Shown here: piece by piece, positions 43,106 through 52,026 of the stretch | Position numbering within the stretch: position 1 is the first letter of the stretch | Layout of the letters: the number at the start of each line of letters is the position of its first letter | Assembly: GCA_049325575.1 (NCBI GenBank) | Contig: JBMOLK010000235.1 | Coordinates: forward strand, 1 to 52,748 | DNA: 52,748 bases | Source of the DNA: JBMOLK01 sp049325575 | Lineage (GTDB): Bacteria; Bacillota; Clostridia; Acetivibrionales; Acetivibrionaceae | Direction of reading: 5' to 3' | The notes under the pieces: model-generated | The model's database searches: none | Seen by the model: the letters and a program-made list of their open reading frames with translations, nothing else | What the model was told of the DNA's origin: nothing | Made by a program: the position numbers and the translations under genes

Positions 43106-43385
43106 GCTGTAAGAATAACCTTGAAAGGTTGAATTGAAGCTGTTTTAAAGATATTATTCAAAGTCTTCAAATTGCCAGTTTGCCTGCTGGAAATTTGCTG
43201 TTTTCTTGTGATTTCTTTCGTTTTTGCCATTTTGGTTGATTTATTAACAATATCATTTTCTCTCAATTTAAACAATTGGCATTGCCTTAGAATCATTACA
43301 AAATCATGGTTTCGTGATATGCTATATTTTACCATGCATTGAAAATCCTGAATTTTTACTGTGCCATTTAGCGTGCAGGATTACA

Positions 43386-43424
43386 ACGGTTCTGTTGATT
43401 ATAATGTCTAATCAACAGAACCGT
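43386..43424. terminator. REP-like hairpin / terminator at the end of the ptx-type operon
   Basis: A 16-bp perfect stem, ACGGTTCTGTTGATTA (43386-43401) with its complement (43409-43424), 7-nt loop, next to GTCCCCGTG. It lies 12 nt after the dehydrogenase stop. GGACGGTTCT-type palindromes are scattered through many clostridial genomes, so it may be an interspersed repeat also used as a terminator. Confidence 0.65.
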
Positions 43425-43435
43425 CCCCGTGATTA

Positions 43436-44425
43436 CTACCTAACCAATCCCAAGGGAGCTTTACCATTTAGAGCATCTAGTAATTGCTGTGCTGTAGAGA
43501 TTGATAGTCTTTCACGTGCTTCTACCGTTCCTGTTCCCACGTGTGGTGTAAATACAGTCCTGCCTGTTTGCTGCAGTAAGCTTTGGGGAATATAGTCAGG
43601 ACGTTGTGGAATAAGACGGTCTTCAAACTCAAAAACATCTGAGGCATATCCCCATAGATGGCCTTGTTGTAAAGCTTTACTGACAGCTGTCTCATCCACA
43701 ATGGACCCACGGCATATATTTATTAATATACTGCCTTTTTTCATTGCTTTTAAATGAGTCTCATCAATAAGATGATAATTCTGCGAGTGAAAATCAACTG
43801 CAAGTATAATAAAATCATTTTCAGACAAAAGCTGCTGGAGACTGGCAGTGAAGTTCACACCCAGCTGCTTTTCAAACTCTGTTGACCTGACCGTATCATG
43901 ATATGATATATCAGCATCAAATGCTTTTGCACGTTTTGCAATTGCTTTGCCTATTGCCCCCAGGCCCACAATTCCCAACTTCGAGTGATGAAAATCCTTC
44001 CCAAGAAAATTTGTTGCATGCCAGCCATTGAACTGTTTACTCCTCACATGCAAATCAGCCGGGATAACATTTCTACACAATGCCAGCAACAGTGTCATAG
44101 CCATATCAGCAGTTGAATCGGTCAACGAATCAGGATTAATGGTAACCATAACATTATTTCTAGTGCATGCGTCCATATCAATATTATCATAACCCTTTCC
44201 AAAGCTGCTGATTACCCGTAATCTTGGGCAGCGGTCAATGACTTCCCGGTCAATTGTGTCAGACATGAATATTACCAAAGCTTCTGCATCTTGTGCACGT
44301 TGAATAAACTCCTGTTTTTCAAGGGGCTCAGTCGCTTTATGATAGTCTATCTCACAATGCTGCTGTATAAGTTCAATTCCCGCTTCAGGCATCCATTGAG
44401 ATATAAACACCTTATGCTTTCTCAT
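43436..44425 (-). CDS. ptxD: phosphite dehydrogenase-like NAD-dependent D-2-hydroxyacid dehydrogenase
   Basis: 329 aa. NAD-binding GIVGLGAIG (151-159) with Asp177 after YHD, favouring NAD over NADP. The catalytic set Arg239 (ICRGS), Glu268 and His295 (TPH) is complete. Compared from memory with Pseudomonas stutzeri PtxD, the residues special to phosphite binding are also present: Lys77 in FGKGYDNID (K76), Met54 (M53) and Trp135 (W134); Ser295 of PtxD is Thr298 here. General hydroxyacid dehydrogenases usually lack that Lys. It is the last gene of a four-gene operon with an ABC importer of the phosphonate/phosphite type and overlaps the permease by 4 nt. Predicted reaction: phosphite + NAD to phosphate + NADH. 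A different hydroxyacid substrate cannot be ruled out. Confidence 0.78.
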   Translation of the reverse strand: MRKHKVFISQWMPEAGIELIQQHCEIDYHKATEPLEKQEFIQRAQDAEALVIFMSDTIDREVIDRCPRLRVISSFGKGYDNIDMDACTRNNVMVTINPDSLTDSTADMAMTLLLALCRNVIPADLHVRSKQFNGWHATNFLGKDFHHSKLGIVGLGAIGKAIAKRAKAFDADISYHDTVRSTEFEKQLGVNFTASLQQLLSENDFIILAVDFHSQNYHLIDETHLKAMKKGSILINICRGSIVDETAVSKALQQGHLWGYASDVFEFEDRLIPQRPDYIPQSLLQQTGRTVFTPHVGTGTVEARERLSISTAQQLLDALNGKAPLGLVR

Positions 44426-45249
44426 TTATTATTATCCGCTCCTTCAATTATCCTTTTACGAATTATGTTTCCAAACCCGTCCACAAGTTGAACTAAAACA
44501 AATACTACCAATAAAATTGCAAGAACATCTCTATACTGCATAATCCGAAGTGAGGCTATTAATTGAAATCCTATTCCCCCGGCCCCTATTAATCCGACCA
44601 CTGTTGATGCTCGAAAATTATACTCCCAGCGATATAAGGAATAATCCACTGAATGACTTATTATCTGAGGAATTACGCCAAATACTATCGTGTGAAAACG
44701 TGAGCCTCCCACCGATTCAATTGCTTCACTCAATCCTACGTCTACTTTCTCAATTGCTTCTGCATAGAATTTTCCCAGCATTCCCGCAGAATGAAATCCT
44801 AACGCAAGTATTCCGGGTAAAATTCCGAACCCCACTGCTGCAACAAAAATTACTCCCATAATCAGTTCCGGAACAGCACGTAATGCGCTGAATAATCCTT
44901 TGACCACAGGTCGTATGGCGGGATTTGGTGTAGTGTTCTTTGCAGCCAGAAAGCTTAGCGGAAAGGATATGGCAACAGCTATCAACGTGGCCATTACGCT
45001 CATTGCGAGGGTTTCAATGATTGGCTTACCAAGTGTGGAAACTACTAATAAATTTGGTGGCAGCATTTCACCAAGCATTGTGAATAAATTCTCAAACATT
45101 TTGTCTGAAGTGAATTTTTCCCAGCTCACATTTATGGTGTAAGCAAATGATCCCGCTACAAGAACAATGCCTGTAAATACAATGAATATCCAAACCCAGG
45201 GTATATCCAATTTTATTGCTTTAATTTGCTGAATTCGTTTTTGAAACAT
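44422..45249 (-). CDS. ptxC: phosphonate/phosphite ABC transporter permease
   Basis: 275 aa, six predicted membrane helices, N-terminal helix after a short basic stretch. The EAA loop reads EAIESVGGSRFHTIVFGVIP and the C-terminal VVGLIGAGGIGFQL is characteristic of the PhnE family. It forms the membrane channel with the ATPase and works with the binding lipoprotein whose gene lies 2 nt upstream. Overlaps the dehydrogenase start (ATGA), so uptake and oxidation proteins are made together. Confidence 0.88.
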   Translation of the reverse strand: MFQKRIQQIKAIKLDIPWVWIFIVFTGIVLVAGSFAYTINVSWEKFTSDKMFENLFTMLGEMLPPNLLVVSTLGKPIIETLAMSVMATLIAVAISFPLSFLAAKNTTPNPAIRPVVKGLFSALRAVPELIMGVIFVAAVGFGILPGILALGFHSAGMLGKFYAEAIEKVDVGLSEAIESVGGSRFHTIVFGVIPQIISHSVDYSLYRWEYNFRASTVVGLIGAGGIGFQLIASLRIMQYRDVLAILLVVFVLVQLVDGFGNIIRKRIIEGADNNK

Positions 45250-45251
45250 CT

Positions 45252-46169
45252 TTACATTTCCTCTAAATTAATTCCAAGTATTTTTACCATATTACGTATA
45301 ACATCGTAATCCTTATCCGCTATGGGCGCAAAACCTTCTGCTTTTAATATTTTCAATATTTCTTTGTCTTTTAAATCATAGAAGGCTTTCTTGATCTGCT
45401 CCTGGAGTTCTGCAGGGAGGTCGGTGCGCATCGCCCAGGGATAATTGGGATACGGCTTTGAAAGTGCGATTTCTTTTACTTTTTTAGGATCAATTGTGCC
45501 TTTCTCAATAAGAGAATCAAAAATCGGTTTGCTTAATCCGCCTGCCTGTGCATTACCATTCTGAACTGCCATTGCTACTGCATCGTGGGCGCCTACAAAT
45601 TGCTCTTTATATCCTTCACCGGAAGCCAGTCCGCCTTCAGCTTTGATCATCTCTTTGGGTATCAGATGGCTGGAAGTAGAAGCAACATCACCGTAAGCAA
45701 CTGTTTTTCCTTTGATATCGGCAAGAGTCTTTATACCGGTCTCCGTACCTGCAATTACTACTGCATGGTATGTAGGCTCTCCCTTATCCAGTTTCGCGGC
45801 AAAAGGAACAACGTTTTCCATTTTTTGTTTCAATAATACATAAGACAAGGGGCCGAAATAACCTATATCGATATGCCCTTTTCTCATTGATTCTATCATT
45901 GAAGAATAGTCTGTAGTTACAATCAGTTCGATTTCTATATTTAATGTCTTTTGCAAGTATTCTTTTAACGGTTCATTATTTTTGATGACAGTAGATGGGG
46001 ATTCATCGGGCAACAGCGCTACAACCAGCTTTTTAACTTCTTTTGCCTGAGTAGCCGTTGTTGCTTGTTTTACATCCTGTGTTGAATTATTTACAGCCTG
46101 ATTGCCGCAGCCTGTAATCATTGATGTGAACAAGGTTAAGACTAGTAAAACAAATATAATTTTCCTCAT
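45252..46169 (-). CDS. ptxB: phosphonate/phosphite-binding lipoprotein
   Basis: 305 aa from the ATG at 46169 (GAGGAGG 7 nt upstream). Lipoprotein signal FVLLVLTLFTSMITGCGN with Cys23 as the lipid site, then a Ser/Thr-rich tether. PhnD-type fold: DYSSMIESMRKGHIDIGYFG, PLSYVLLKQK, and the anion pocket YGDVASTSSHLIP (Ser-Thr-Ser-Ser). Captures the substrate outside the membrane and hands it to the permease. Such pockets bind phosphonates, phosphite or hypophosphite; sequence alone does not decide, but the dehydrogenase neighbour favours phosphite. Confidence 0.85.
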   Translation of the reverse strand: MRKIIFVLLVLTLFTSMITGCGNQAVNNSTQDVKQATTATQAKEVKKLVVALLPDESPSTVIKNNEPLKEYLQKTLNIEIELIVTTDYSSMIESMRKGHIDIGYFGPLSYVLLKQKMENVVPFAAKLDKGEPTYHAVVIAGTETGIKTLADIKGKTVAYGDVASTSSHLIPKEMIKAEGGLASGEGYKEQFVGAHDAVAMAVQNGNAQAGGLSKPIFDSLIEKGTIDPKKVKEIALSKPYPNYPWAMRTDLPAELQEQIKKAFYDLKDKEILKILKAEGFAPIADKDYDVIRNMVKILGINLEEM

Positions 46170-46188
46170 GATTAATACCTCCTCAATT

Positions 46189-46974
46189 TTAAATAGCATT
46201 ATACTCAACATACAATTGTGTCTTTTCTTTATTGGAAGACTGTTTAAGTGTTTTTCCGAATCCTTTACCATAAATGGCAGTTAAATCATTATCACTAATT
46301 TCAAAGCTTTTTTTGTCGAATTGGATATTGCCTTCACTAATACCTATAACTCGCTGTCCAAACTGAATTGCATACTCCAGTTGATGCAAATTGCAAAGTA
46401 TTATAGTTCCCATTTCATGATTGATCTTCTTCAGCAGTTCCATAATCCCTTGTCCTGTTACCGGGTCAAGGCTGGCTACCGGCTCATCAGCTAAAATGAT
46501 ATCGGGATTTTGTACTAGCACTCTTGCAATTCCTACCCTTTGCTTTTGACCGCCACTTAGTTTATCTGTCCTGGTATGGATTTTATCCAGCAGACCTACC
46601 ATTTCAATAGCTTGTATGGCCCTGTCCCTTTCCTCCTTAGTGAAGAATATATTCCAGGGCGCCTTGTACCCAAGCCTGCCAGTTAATACATTCTGCATCA
46701 CTGTCAGGTTGCCGACTACATTTATATTCTGAAAGATGAAGCCAACTTTTTTGCGAATACTGTTTAAATTCTTTTTATTCACCTCCATACCATTAATGCT
46801 TATTCTACCGGCATTAGGCGTACACAAGCCATTAATACATCTTAACAGCGTAGACTTGCCGGCACCGCTAGACCCTAGAACAACCGCGAACTCACCTTTT
46901 TGCAAATTAAAACTGATTCCCCTGAGCACGTGATTATTTCCGAAGCTCTTTCTGATTTCCTGTACACTTACCAT
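46189..46974 (-). CDS. ptxA: phosphonate/phosphite ABC transporter ATPase
   Basis: 261 aa from the ATG at 46974; an upstream TTG at 47001 adds 9 residues but is not better supported. Walker A LGSSGAGKST, Q-loop FIFQNINVVGNLTVM, signature LSGGQKQRVGIAR, Walker B DIILADEPVASLDP and H-loop NLHQLEYAI: all motifs of an active PhnC-type ATPase. First gene of the operon, 19 nt before the lipoprotein gene. Confidence 0.9.
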   Translation of the reverse strand: MVSVQEIRKSFGNNHVLRGISFNLQKGEFAVVLGSSGAGKSTLLRCINGLCTPNAGRISINGMEVNKKNLNSIRKKVGFIFQNINVVGNLTVMQNVLTGRLGYKAPWNIFFTKEERDRAIQAIEMVGLLDKIHTRTDKLSGGQKQRVGIARVLVQNPDIILADEPVASLDPVTGQGIMELLKKINHEMGTIILCNLHQLEYAIQFGQRVIGISEGNIQFDKKSFEISDNDLTAIYGKGFGKTLKQSSNKEKTQLYVEYNAI

Positions 46975-47119
46975 TACGCTCTTCTCACATCCTTTCCACA
47001 ATTAGAATGTTAAAGCACAAGTGTTAGCTATGTGTTAATCTCGCATTAACTCTTAACACTACAAAATTATGAATTGTGATATTATATATAAGTAAATACT
47101 TATATAGGAAGTGTTATTT
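46975..47119. promoter_or_regulatory. divergent ptx-type/lysR control region with palindromes
   Basis: Between two divergent starts. A perfect palindrome of 22 nt with arms TATATAAGTA and TACTTATATA (47085-47106) covers the likely -10 of the lysR gene and ends before its AGGAAG. Nearer the operon, TTAATCTCGCATTAA (T-N11-A type, about 47035-47049) and nearby GTTAA repeats look like LysR-type binding sites. Confidence 0.6.
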
Positions 47120-48019
47120 ATGAATCTAAGGCATCTATATATGTTTAAAACTGTTGCTGAAGAAGGCAGTATGTCTAAAGCAGGGAAAATACTATATATG
47201 TCACAGCCTGCAGTCAGCCAAACCATCCTTGAGCTGGAAGAAACATTAAACGTGAAGCTGTTTGAAAGGCTGAACAAAAAGCTTGTATTGACTAACCCCG
47301 GGGAAATTCTATATTCTTATGCCAAAAGAATACTATTATTAGTTAATGAAGCTGAAAACTCCATGAAGGATATTTCAAATGCCACAAAAGGAAAACTGAC
47401 TCTTGGAGCAAGTACTACCATTGGCATCTATCTCGTTCCAAAGATTGTTGGTCACTTTATCCAGCAGTACCCCCGTATTGACATTAATTACATGATAGAC
47501 AATACAAGAATTATTGAACAAATGATTCTTGACCACAAAATTGACATCGGATTAGTTGAAGGCACCAGCTATTCGAAAGAAATTGCCGTGCACCATTTCC
47601 TGGACGATGAATTGCACTTAACCTGTTCTCCGGAGCACAGCTGGATAAAAGCAGGTCAGCTGAGTGTAGAACCGGAAGAAATATCTTCCCAATCATTAAT
47701 TCTGCGTGAGAAAGGCAGCGGTACCAGACAGGTGGTTGAAAAAGCGATGTCCGACCACGGTTTGACTTACCACACCTCACATGTACTAAATAACACCGAA
47801 GCCATAAAAAAAGCAGTTGAAGCGAATATTGGGGTAGCTTTCTTTTCAGAAATGTCTATCAATGAAGAGATTTCCTTACATAAGCTTTATACTGTCAAGA
47901 TTAAAGGCGTAAATATAACAAGGCAGTTTAATATTATTTATCATACTGATAAGTATAAATCACCCGTTTTTAATACTTTCTTAAATCATATAGCAAAATA
48001 TAAAAACACAGATACGTAG
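47120..48019 (+). CDS. LysR-family transcriptional regulator (possible ptxE)
   Basis: 299 aa from the ATG at 47120 (AGGAAG 8 nt upstream; a GTG at 47111 is less likely). N-terminal winged HTH (SMSKAGKILYMSQPAVSQTI, LELEETLNVKLFERLNKKL) and a two-lobed effector domain (GKLTLGASTTIGIYLVPKIV). Divergent from the ptx-type operon, as PtxE is in Pseudomonas, and convergent with the YeiH-family gene. It resembles the CbbR/CysL-type subgroup, so the effector could also be a sulfur compound. Autoregulation through the palindrome at 47085 is plausible. Confidence 0.85.
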   Translation: MNLRHLYMFKTVAEEGSMSKAGKILYMSQPAVSQTILELEETLNVKLFERLNKKLVLTNPGEILYSYAKRILLLVNEAENSMKDISNATKGKLTLGASTTIGIYLVPKIVGHFIQQYPRIDINYMIDNTRIIEQMILDHKIDIGLVEGTSYSKEIAVHHFLDDELHLTCSPEHSWIKAGQLSVEPEEISSQSLILREKGSGTRQVVEKAMSDHGLTYHTSHVLNNTEAIKKAVEANIGVAFFSEMSINEEISLHKLYTVKIKGVNITRQFNIIYHTDKYKSPVFNTFLNHIAKYKNTDT

Positions 48020-48041
48020 TTCATATAACCTTATTTATTTA

Positions 48042-49037
48042 CTATTGCAGTCCAAGTGTAAACTGGACAATTTGTGAAACAATTGCTACTGCTATCCAGC
48101 AGGATAACCCAAGCAATATGGGTTTGAAGCCATTGCCGATCATTTGTTTAAGGCTTGTATTTAGGCCTATTGCCGACATTGCCATTATGATTAGGTATTT
48201 ACCTGTCTGAACCAATAAACCGCTGAAAGAAGACGGGATTATTCCCATTGTCCTGACCATTGAAGCTGCAAGGAATCCCAGTATAAACCAGGGAAATACT
48301 TTTATCAATCGGAAACCGTTTACACCATCGCCCCTGCTGGAATAATAAATAGAAAGCACAAGGGTTATGGGTACAATCATAAGGGTTCGCGTTAATTTGA
48401 CTATTGTTGCCAGATTACCAGCCGTATCGCTATATGAATAAGCTGCTGCAACAACCGATGAAGTATCATTTATTGCCGTTCCTGCCCATATCCCAAAACC
48501 TGTATCGCTCATATTAGTTAAATGTCCCACAAAGGGAAATATGAAAACTGCTGCAACATTAAACAGAAAGATTGTAGAGATGGAATACGCTACTTCCTTA
48601 TCGTCAGCATTAATAACCGGTGCTGTTGCAGCAATGGCGGATCCGCCACAGATGGCAGTACCCACTCCAATCAATGTGCCTATATTCCCCTCAACCTTTA
48701 AAACATATCCTACAAGCCAAGAGGTAATAAATGCAGCAATCAGTGTAAAAACCATAATCAACAACGATTGGCTTCCTACTTTTAGAACATTAAATAAGTT
48801 CATTTCGAACCCCAACAAAATAATAGCTGCCTGTAAAAGCTTTTTTGATGTAAACTTAATGCCACGATTGAACACCTGAGGCCTTTTCCAAAACGAGACC
48901 AGCATACCGATAATAATTCCAAAAACCGGCCCCCCCGCAACAGGGAAAAGAGTCCCTAAATACCATGCTGCAAATGCAATTGAGAAAGCCAGTAGGAGTC
49001 CGGGCATTACACCAAATAATTCATTCTTTAGCTTCAT
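48042..49037 (-). CDS. YeiH/UPF0324-family membrane protein (putative sulfate exporter family)
   Basis: 331 aa with about ten membrane helices. Family signatures: GTAICGGSAIAATAPVI, GIWAGTAINDTSSVVAAAYS and YLIIMAMSAIGLNTSLKQM. Members are often called putative sulfate exporters, but transport has been little studied. Its 3' end meets that of the lysR gene at 23 nt; YeiE-type LysR genes commonly neighbour yeiH, which leaves open which of the two flanking units this LysR protein controls. Confidence 0.88.
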   Translation of the reverse strand: MKLKNELFGVMPGLLLAFSIAFAAWYLGTLFPVAGGPVFGIIIGMLVSFWKRPQVFNRGIKFTSKKLLQAAIILLGFEMNLFNVLKVGSQSLLIMVFTLIAAFITSWLVGYVLKVEGNIGTLIGVGTAICGGSAIAATAPVINADDKEVAYSISTIFLFNVAAVFIFPFVGHLTNMSDTGFGIWAGTAINDTSSVVAAAYSYSDTAGNLATIVKLTRTLMIVPITLVLSIYYSSRGDGVNGFRLIKVFPWFILGFLAASMVRTMGIIPSSFSGLLVQTGKYLIIMAMSAIGLNTSLKQMIGNGFKPILLGLSCWIAVAIVSQIVQFTLGLQ

Positions 49038-49149
49038 TTTATGTTTCCTTTCTCTATGTGCTGCTCTCTCTAGTATACAGTAATATTAGGCAACAGAAAT
49101 ATAGATAATTCTTATAGGAAACATAATTAATTGCTTATAGTGCCCACAC

Positions 49150-49362
49150 CTATTCCTCTGTAAGCTTGTTTATCTGCGCGTAAAAGTACGTCTCCCTTAA
49201 TAAAAGTTCCCACCAACTGTCAGTCAGAGGGAACATAAAACACTCTAAACCCGCTCTATCAACGTAACACACTCCACGTGTGTTTGGGTTAATCTTTAAA
49301 ACTCTTAAAAATTCCATTGCCCAGATGATAATGATAGATATTGGTATTGTGAATATTATCAT
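49150..49362 (-). other. unassigned open frame next to a gene remnant
   Basis: The frame holds NPNTRGVCYVDRAGLECFMF and WWELLLRETYFYAQINKLTE, which reads like a protein tail, but the first 20 residues are only the other frame of the neighbouring remnant. It may be the displaced 3' end of a second broken gene. No family recognised. Confidence 0.25.
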
Positions 49363-49700
49363 TATCTATTAAATCTTTACCATTCTGATACTCTATTGGT
49401 AAGTATTCTTTGCTAAATGCAACCTTATTGTTTGAAACAGTCTGAAGATATACATATACGATGGTTTTTGTATCCTCATTACATAATGCATACTCGTATA
49501 CGTTACTGCTTCCATAAGCCGTAACATATGCAGGATAATTAAATTTTGTATCTGAATACTCAACGGAATTAACTACTTTTCCGTTTCCTATTTTAATCTC
49601 ACATTTTATTTTTTTAAGCCTATCAACTTCTGCTCTGTATTCTTCATCAGAATAGGTGTAATCCTGCGAGCTAAATGGCAAAATGCTTCGCGCAAAATGA
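49289..49700 (-). pseudogene. 3' part of an unknown gene cut by a Mu-like element
   Basis: About 130 codons, hydrophilic and Tyr-rich (YTYSDEEYRAEVDRLKKI ... VYVYLQTVSNNKVAFSKEYL), with no real start; the frame simply runs out of the end sequence of the neighbouring transposon at about 49700. The fragment looks like the C-terminal domain of a secreted or surface protein, but no family is recognised. Confidence 0.4.
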
Positions 49701-49719
49701 CAAAAATCAGAAATTCTGA

Positions 49720-49788
49720 GGCATTGGTTTCAATGAAAATTTTCCAGTTTTATTAAAGCCAATTTCCAGTTGAAACCAATGAAACTTT
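49720..49788. repeat. terminal repeats of the Mu-like element
   Basis: ATTGGTTTCAA and TTGAAACCAAT form an 11-bp inverted pair enclosing two TTTCCAGTT copies. Repeated short sites at the end of an element next to its ATPase gene are typical transposase-binding sites. Confidence 0.5.
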
Positions 49789-49791
49789 TTC

Positions 49792-50748
49792 TTATTTTCC
49801 CGAATGAATTTTATTGGCAATAGATAAATGATGTACATTCCGCTTTTCTCCCTTTGCCCTTGCCGCCATTTCAGCAATCATGTAGATTTTTAGCATATAT
49901 CTTAAGCCTCCACGGCTATTTGCAAGCTTATGCAAAAATGTTATGCAATCTTTATTAACATTAATATTAATTGCCTTTAAAATATCTTTTACATCATCCA
50001 TGGAAACCGCTGCCTGGATATACTTCTTTATCCCAATCCTGCTATAAAGCTGAGCATACTGCGTTGCTTCCCTTCCAAGCATTCTGTCGTAAACATGCTG
50101 ATTTCCACAGAAAGCAATTCCGATTTTTGCATGTTCATGAATGACTCTCATTATATCCATTGCCTTTAATGTTAAGTGTTGAGCATCATCTATTATGATA
50201 AGAACTCCTGAATCTTGTAAAGCTTCAATAATCCCTTTTTTCAAATAGCGTTCCGGCTCTTTGTTTTTATTCCCCAAAGCTTCCCATATTTCTTCCAGCA
50301 CAGACTTTGCATTGGATATGGTTGCATCTGCTTCGATATAAATAACTTTTTCATTTTTTCTTGCATATTCCTTCAATGTTATAGATTTGCTACGTCCAGC
50401 TTCACCAAATATTAAAGCAATATCTCCATGTACATGAGCAAATTTAAGGGCATACCATATCCCTTTGGTTACACTTGTTTCAGTAAATTCTGGAAAACAG
50501 GGAAGAACTATTTTTTTAGTCTCGAACTCTATATATTGCTTTATCTTTTCTGTCACATCATTGATATTACCTTTATATGTGCCCGATAAGAATTGCGATA
50601 ACAATGCTTCAGAAACTCCCAGTTCACGTGCCGCAGCGGCTTGGGTTTTACCACTGGCATCAATAAACTCTTTTAATCTTTCACAGGTTTCATATGATAA
50701 ATTATCTTTTTCGTCGGAAAAGTCTATTCTATTTTTATATTCAGTCAT
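49792..50748 (-). CDS. MuB-like transposition ATPase
   Basis: 318 aa. N-terminal helix-turn-helix (DASGKTQAAAARELGVSEAL, LSQFLSGTYKGN) as in MuB, then an AAA+ core: Walker A-like GEAGRSKS (about 112), Walker B VLIIIDDAQHL (about 185), sensor FCGNQHVYDRM. The usual Gly before the Walker A Lys is Ser here (G-x4-S-K-S), which may lower ATP binding. MuB-type proteins choose target DNA and activate the transposase, whose C-terminus is encoded just upstream. Confidence 0.8.
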   Translation of the reverse strand: MTEYKNRIDFSDEKDNLSYETCERLKEFIDASGKTQAAAARELGVSEALLSQFLSGTYKGNINDVTEKIKQYIEFETKKIVLPCFPEFTETSVTKGIWYALKFAHVHGDIALIFGEAGRSKSITLKEYARKNEKVIYIEADATISNAKSVLEEIWEALGNKNKEPERYLKKGIIEALQDSGVLIIIDDAQHLTLKAMDIMRVIHEHAKIGIAFCGNQHVYDRMLGREATQYAQLYSRIGIKKYIQAAVSMDDVKDILKAININVNKDCITFLHKLANSRGGLRYMLKIYMIAEMAARAKGEKRNVHHLSIANKIHSGK

Positions 50749-50783
50749 TAAGTTTACATCCCTCCTTCATGGCGGATTTTATT

Positions 50784-51191
50784 TCATTCTGCCACCATAA
50801 ATTTCAATGCATTTTCAAGAGTTTCAAGGCTTGTCTGAGATTCATCTTCATTTTTCAGAATACGATTATTTCTTTTATTGGAATTTGAAACAATTGTTTT
50901 AGATTTCTTTATAGATTCATTGATTACCGGCTTTAATACCGGTGTTATGAAATCATTTGTACCTATTTCTTCTTCAAGCTGTCTGCCTCTATTTTTCAAA
51001 TACCATTCCAGATCGTCTGCATTCTCAGTAATATCTGAAATGTCCTCTTTGTACTCTTTAACCAACTTCTTTACAGCTTTTTTTCTTCTGTTCAACTCAC
51101 GATAGTCTTCTGAAGATGATCCCTTGAGCTCATTGTTGCTGCTACCGCATGATGTCCAATAATTGACGACGTTAGGTGCCCAAAACTGACG
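50784..51191 (-). pseudogene. C-terminal fragment of a Mu-like transposase
   Basis: An open frame of about 135 codons following a TGA and containing KKAVKKLVKEYKEDISD, DLEWYLKNRGRQLEEEIG and LENALKFMVAE; it lacks any catalytic domain. The first start codon (TTG 51095) is internal. It resembles the basic, helical tail of MuA-type transposases, which contacts MuB, and is followed at 36 nt by the MuB-like gene. The upstream part was displaced by the neighbouring ExeA-type element. Moderate confidence. Confidence 0.45.
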
Positions 51192-51207
51192 GAAGGCCTG
51201 TCAGAAG

Positions 51208-51234
51208 CAGGGAGAATTATGATAACTCTCCCTG
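51208..51234 (-). terminator. hairpin overlapping the ATPase stop codon
   Basis: CAGGGAGA and TCTCCCTG arms (8 bp) around an 11-nt loop that contains the stop of the ATPase gene. It would end transcription of the transposition operon right at its last codon. Confidence 0.5.
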
Positions 51235-52026
51235 AATAACCGCTCTGACCAAATGATCGTCAACAATTCGTTTCCCGCTTTGAGATCCATATATTAGACT
51301 GTGTGTACAAACCTTGTTTACTAGCCTCGCTGCTCCGCAGGAGAACCTGTAAATTTCATCGATGGCCGGATCTGTGAATATATCCCTATCAACTCCTGCA
51401 TATTCCAAGTGACGCTTGATGTATTCACCTACCTGTGATCTATCAAGATAAGTCAGTCTGCACTGTAGATCGATTCTTTGCCGAATTGCTGCATATGACT
51501 GCAGTTGGAGCTTGTCAAGCAATTCGCTCTGTCCCACTAAAATCAAGGCCATGGGACTCTGGGAATCCATCTTGAAATTCAATAAGAACCTTACCTCCTC
51601 AAGCATTTCCTTATCCAGAAGATGTGCTTCATCCAATACCACTACAGGCTGAAGGTGTTGAATTCCTCTCATCAGCTCAATTTCCTTGTGTAACTGCCGT
51701 TTGGAATCACCCCTGTAGAATTTGCTCTCATATCCCATCTGCTCCAGTAAACCCTTGTAGAAGTGCCTTGGTGTGAGCTTTGAGTCCGAAAGGTATAGCA
51801 AAAGGTACTTTCCAGGGTCAAGAATATCTTTAAAACGCCTGATTGTTGTGGTTTTTCCAGTGCCGCAATCTCCTGTGATTACTACAAAAAGCTGCTTGTT
51901 CGCTGCAAATTCAAGGCGTGTCAGGATCTCTTCCAGCATGACCGACTGGTAGAGTTGGTCTGTAGGGATATCTCTTGAAAATGGTGTTTTTGATAGCCCG
52001 TAGAATTCCTCAAACATTTCTTTCAC
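51217..52026 (-). CDS. ExeA/TniB-like AAA ATPase of a DDE transposon
   Basis: 269 aa. Begins FEEFYGLSKTPFSRDIPTDQ, the opening of ExeA-type ATPases; Walker A TGDCGTGKTTT (about 52-60), Walker B VVVLDEAHLLD (about 130), sensor LILVGQSEL, and AIRQRIDLQCRL arginine finger region. In these elements it partners a DDE transposase and selects the target. The gene overlaps the transposase end by 17 nt. Confidence 0.88.
   Translation of the reverse strand: MKEMFEEFYGLSKTPFSRDIPTDQLYQSVMLEEILTRLEFAANKQLFVVITGDCGTGKTTTIRRFKDILDPGKYLLLYLSDSKLTPRHFYKGLLEQMGYESKFYRGDSKRQLHKEIELMRGIQHLQPVVVLDEAHLLDKEMLEEVRFLLNFKMDSQSPMALILVGQSELLDKLQLQSYAAIRQRIDLQCRLTYLDRSQVGEYIKRHLEYAGVDRDIFTDPAIDEIYRFSCGAARLVNKVCTHSLIYGSQSGKRIVDDHLVRAVIQGELS

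Larger units (their letters stand above)
35950..43430. mobile_element. mobilizable element with serine recombinase and MobA/C
   Basis: Recombinase, TnpW-like ORF, MobA/MobB/MobC, oriT-like hairpins, replication-type protein and a DUF6076-type protein form one coherent set with higher G+C in the mob part than the flanks. No conjugation pore genes are present, so it would need a helper. The ends are not defined to the base; the right limit is set by the inverted-repeat hairpins near 43.1-43.4 kb. Confidence 0.7.

Noticed and set aside
43090..43335. 81-codon minus-strand ORF beside the hairpins
   Set aside because: It begins in and runs into terminator sequence and lacks a ribosome site.
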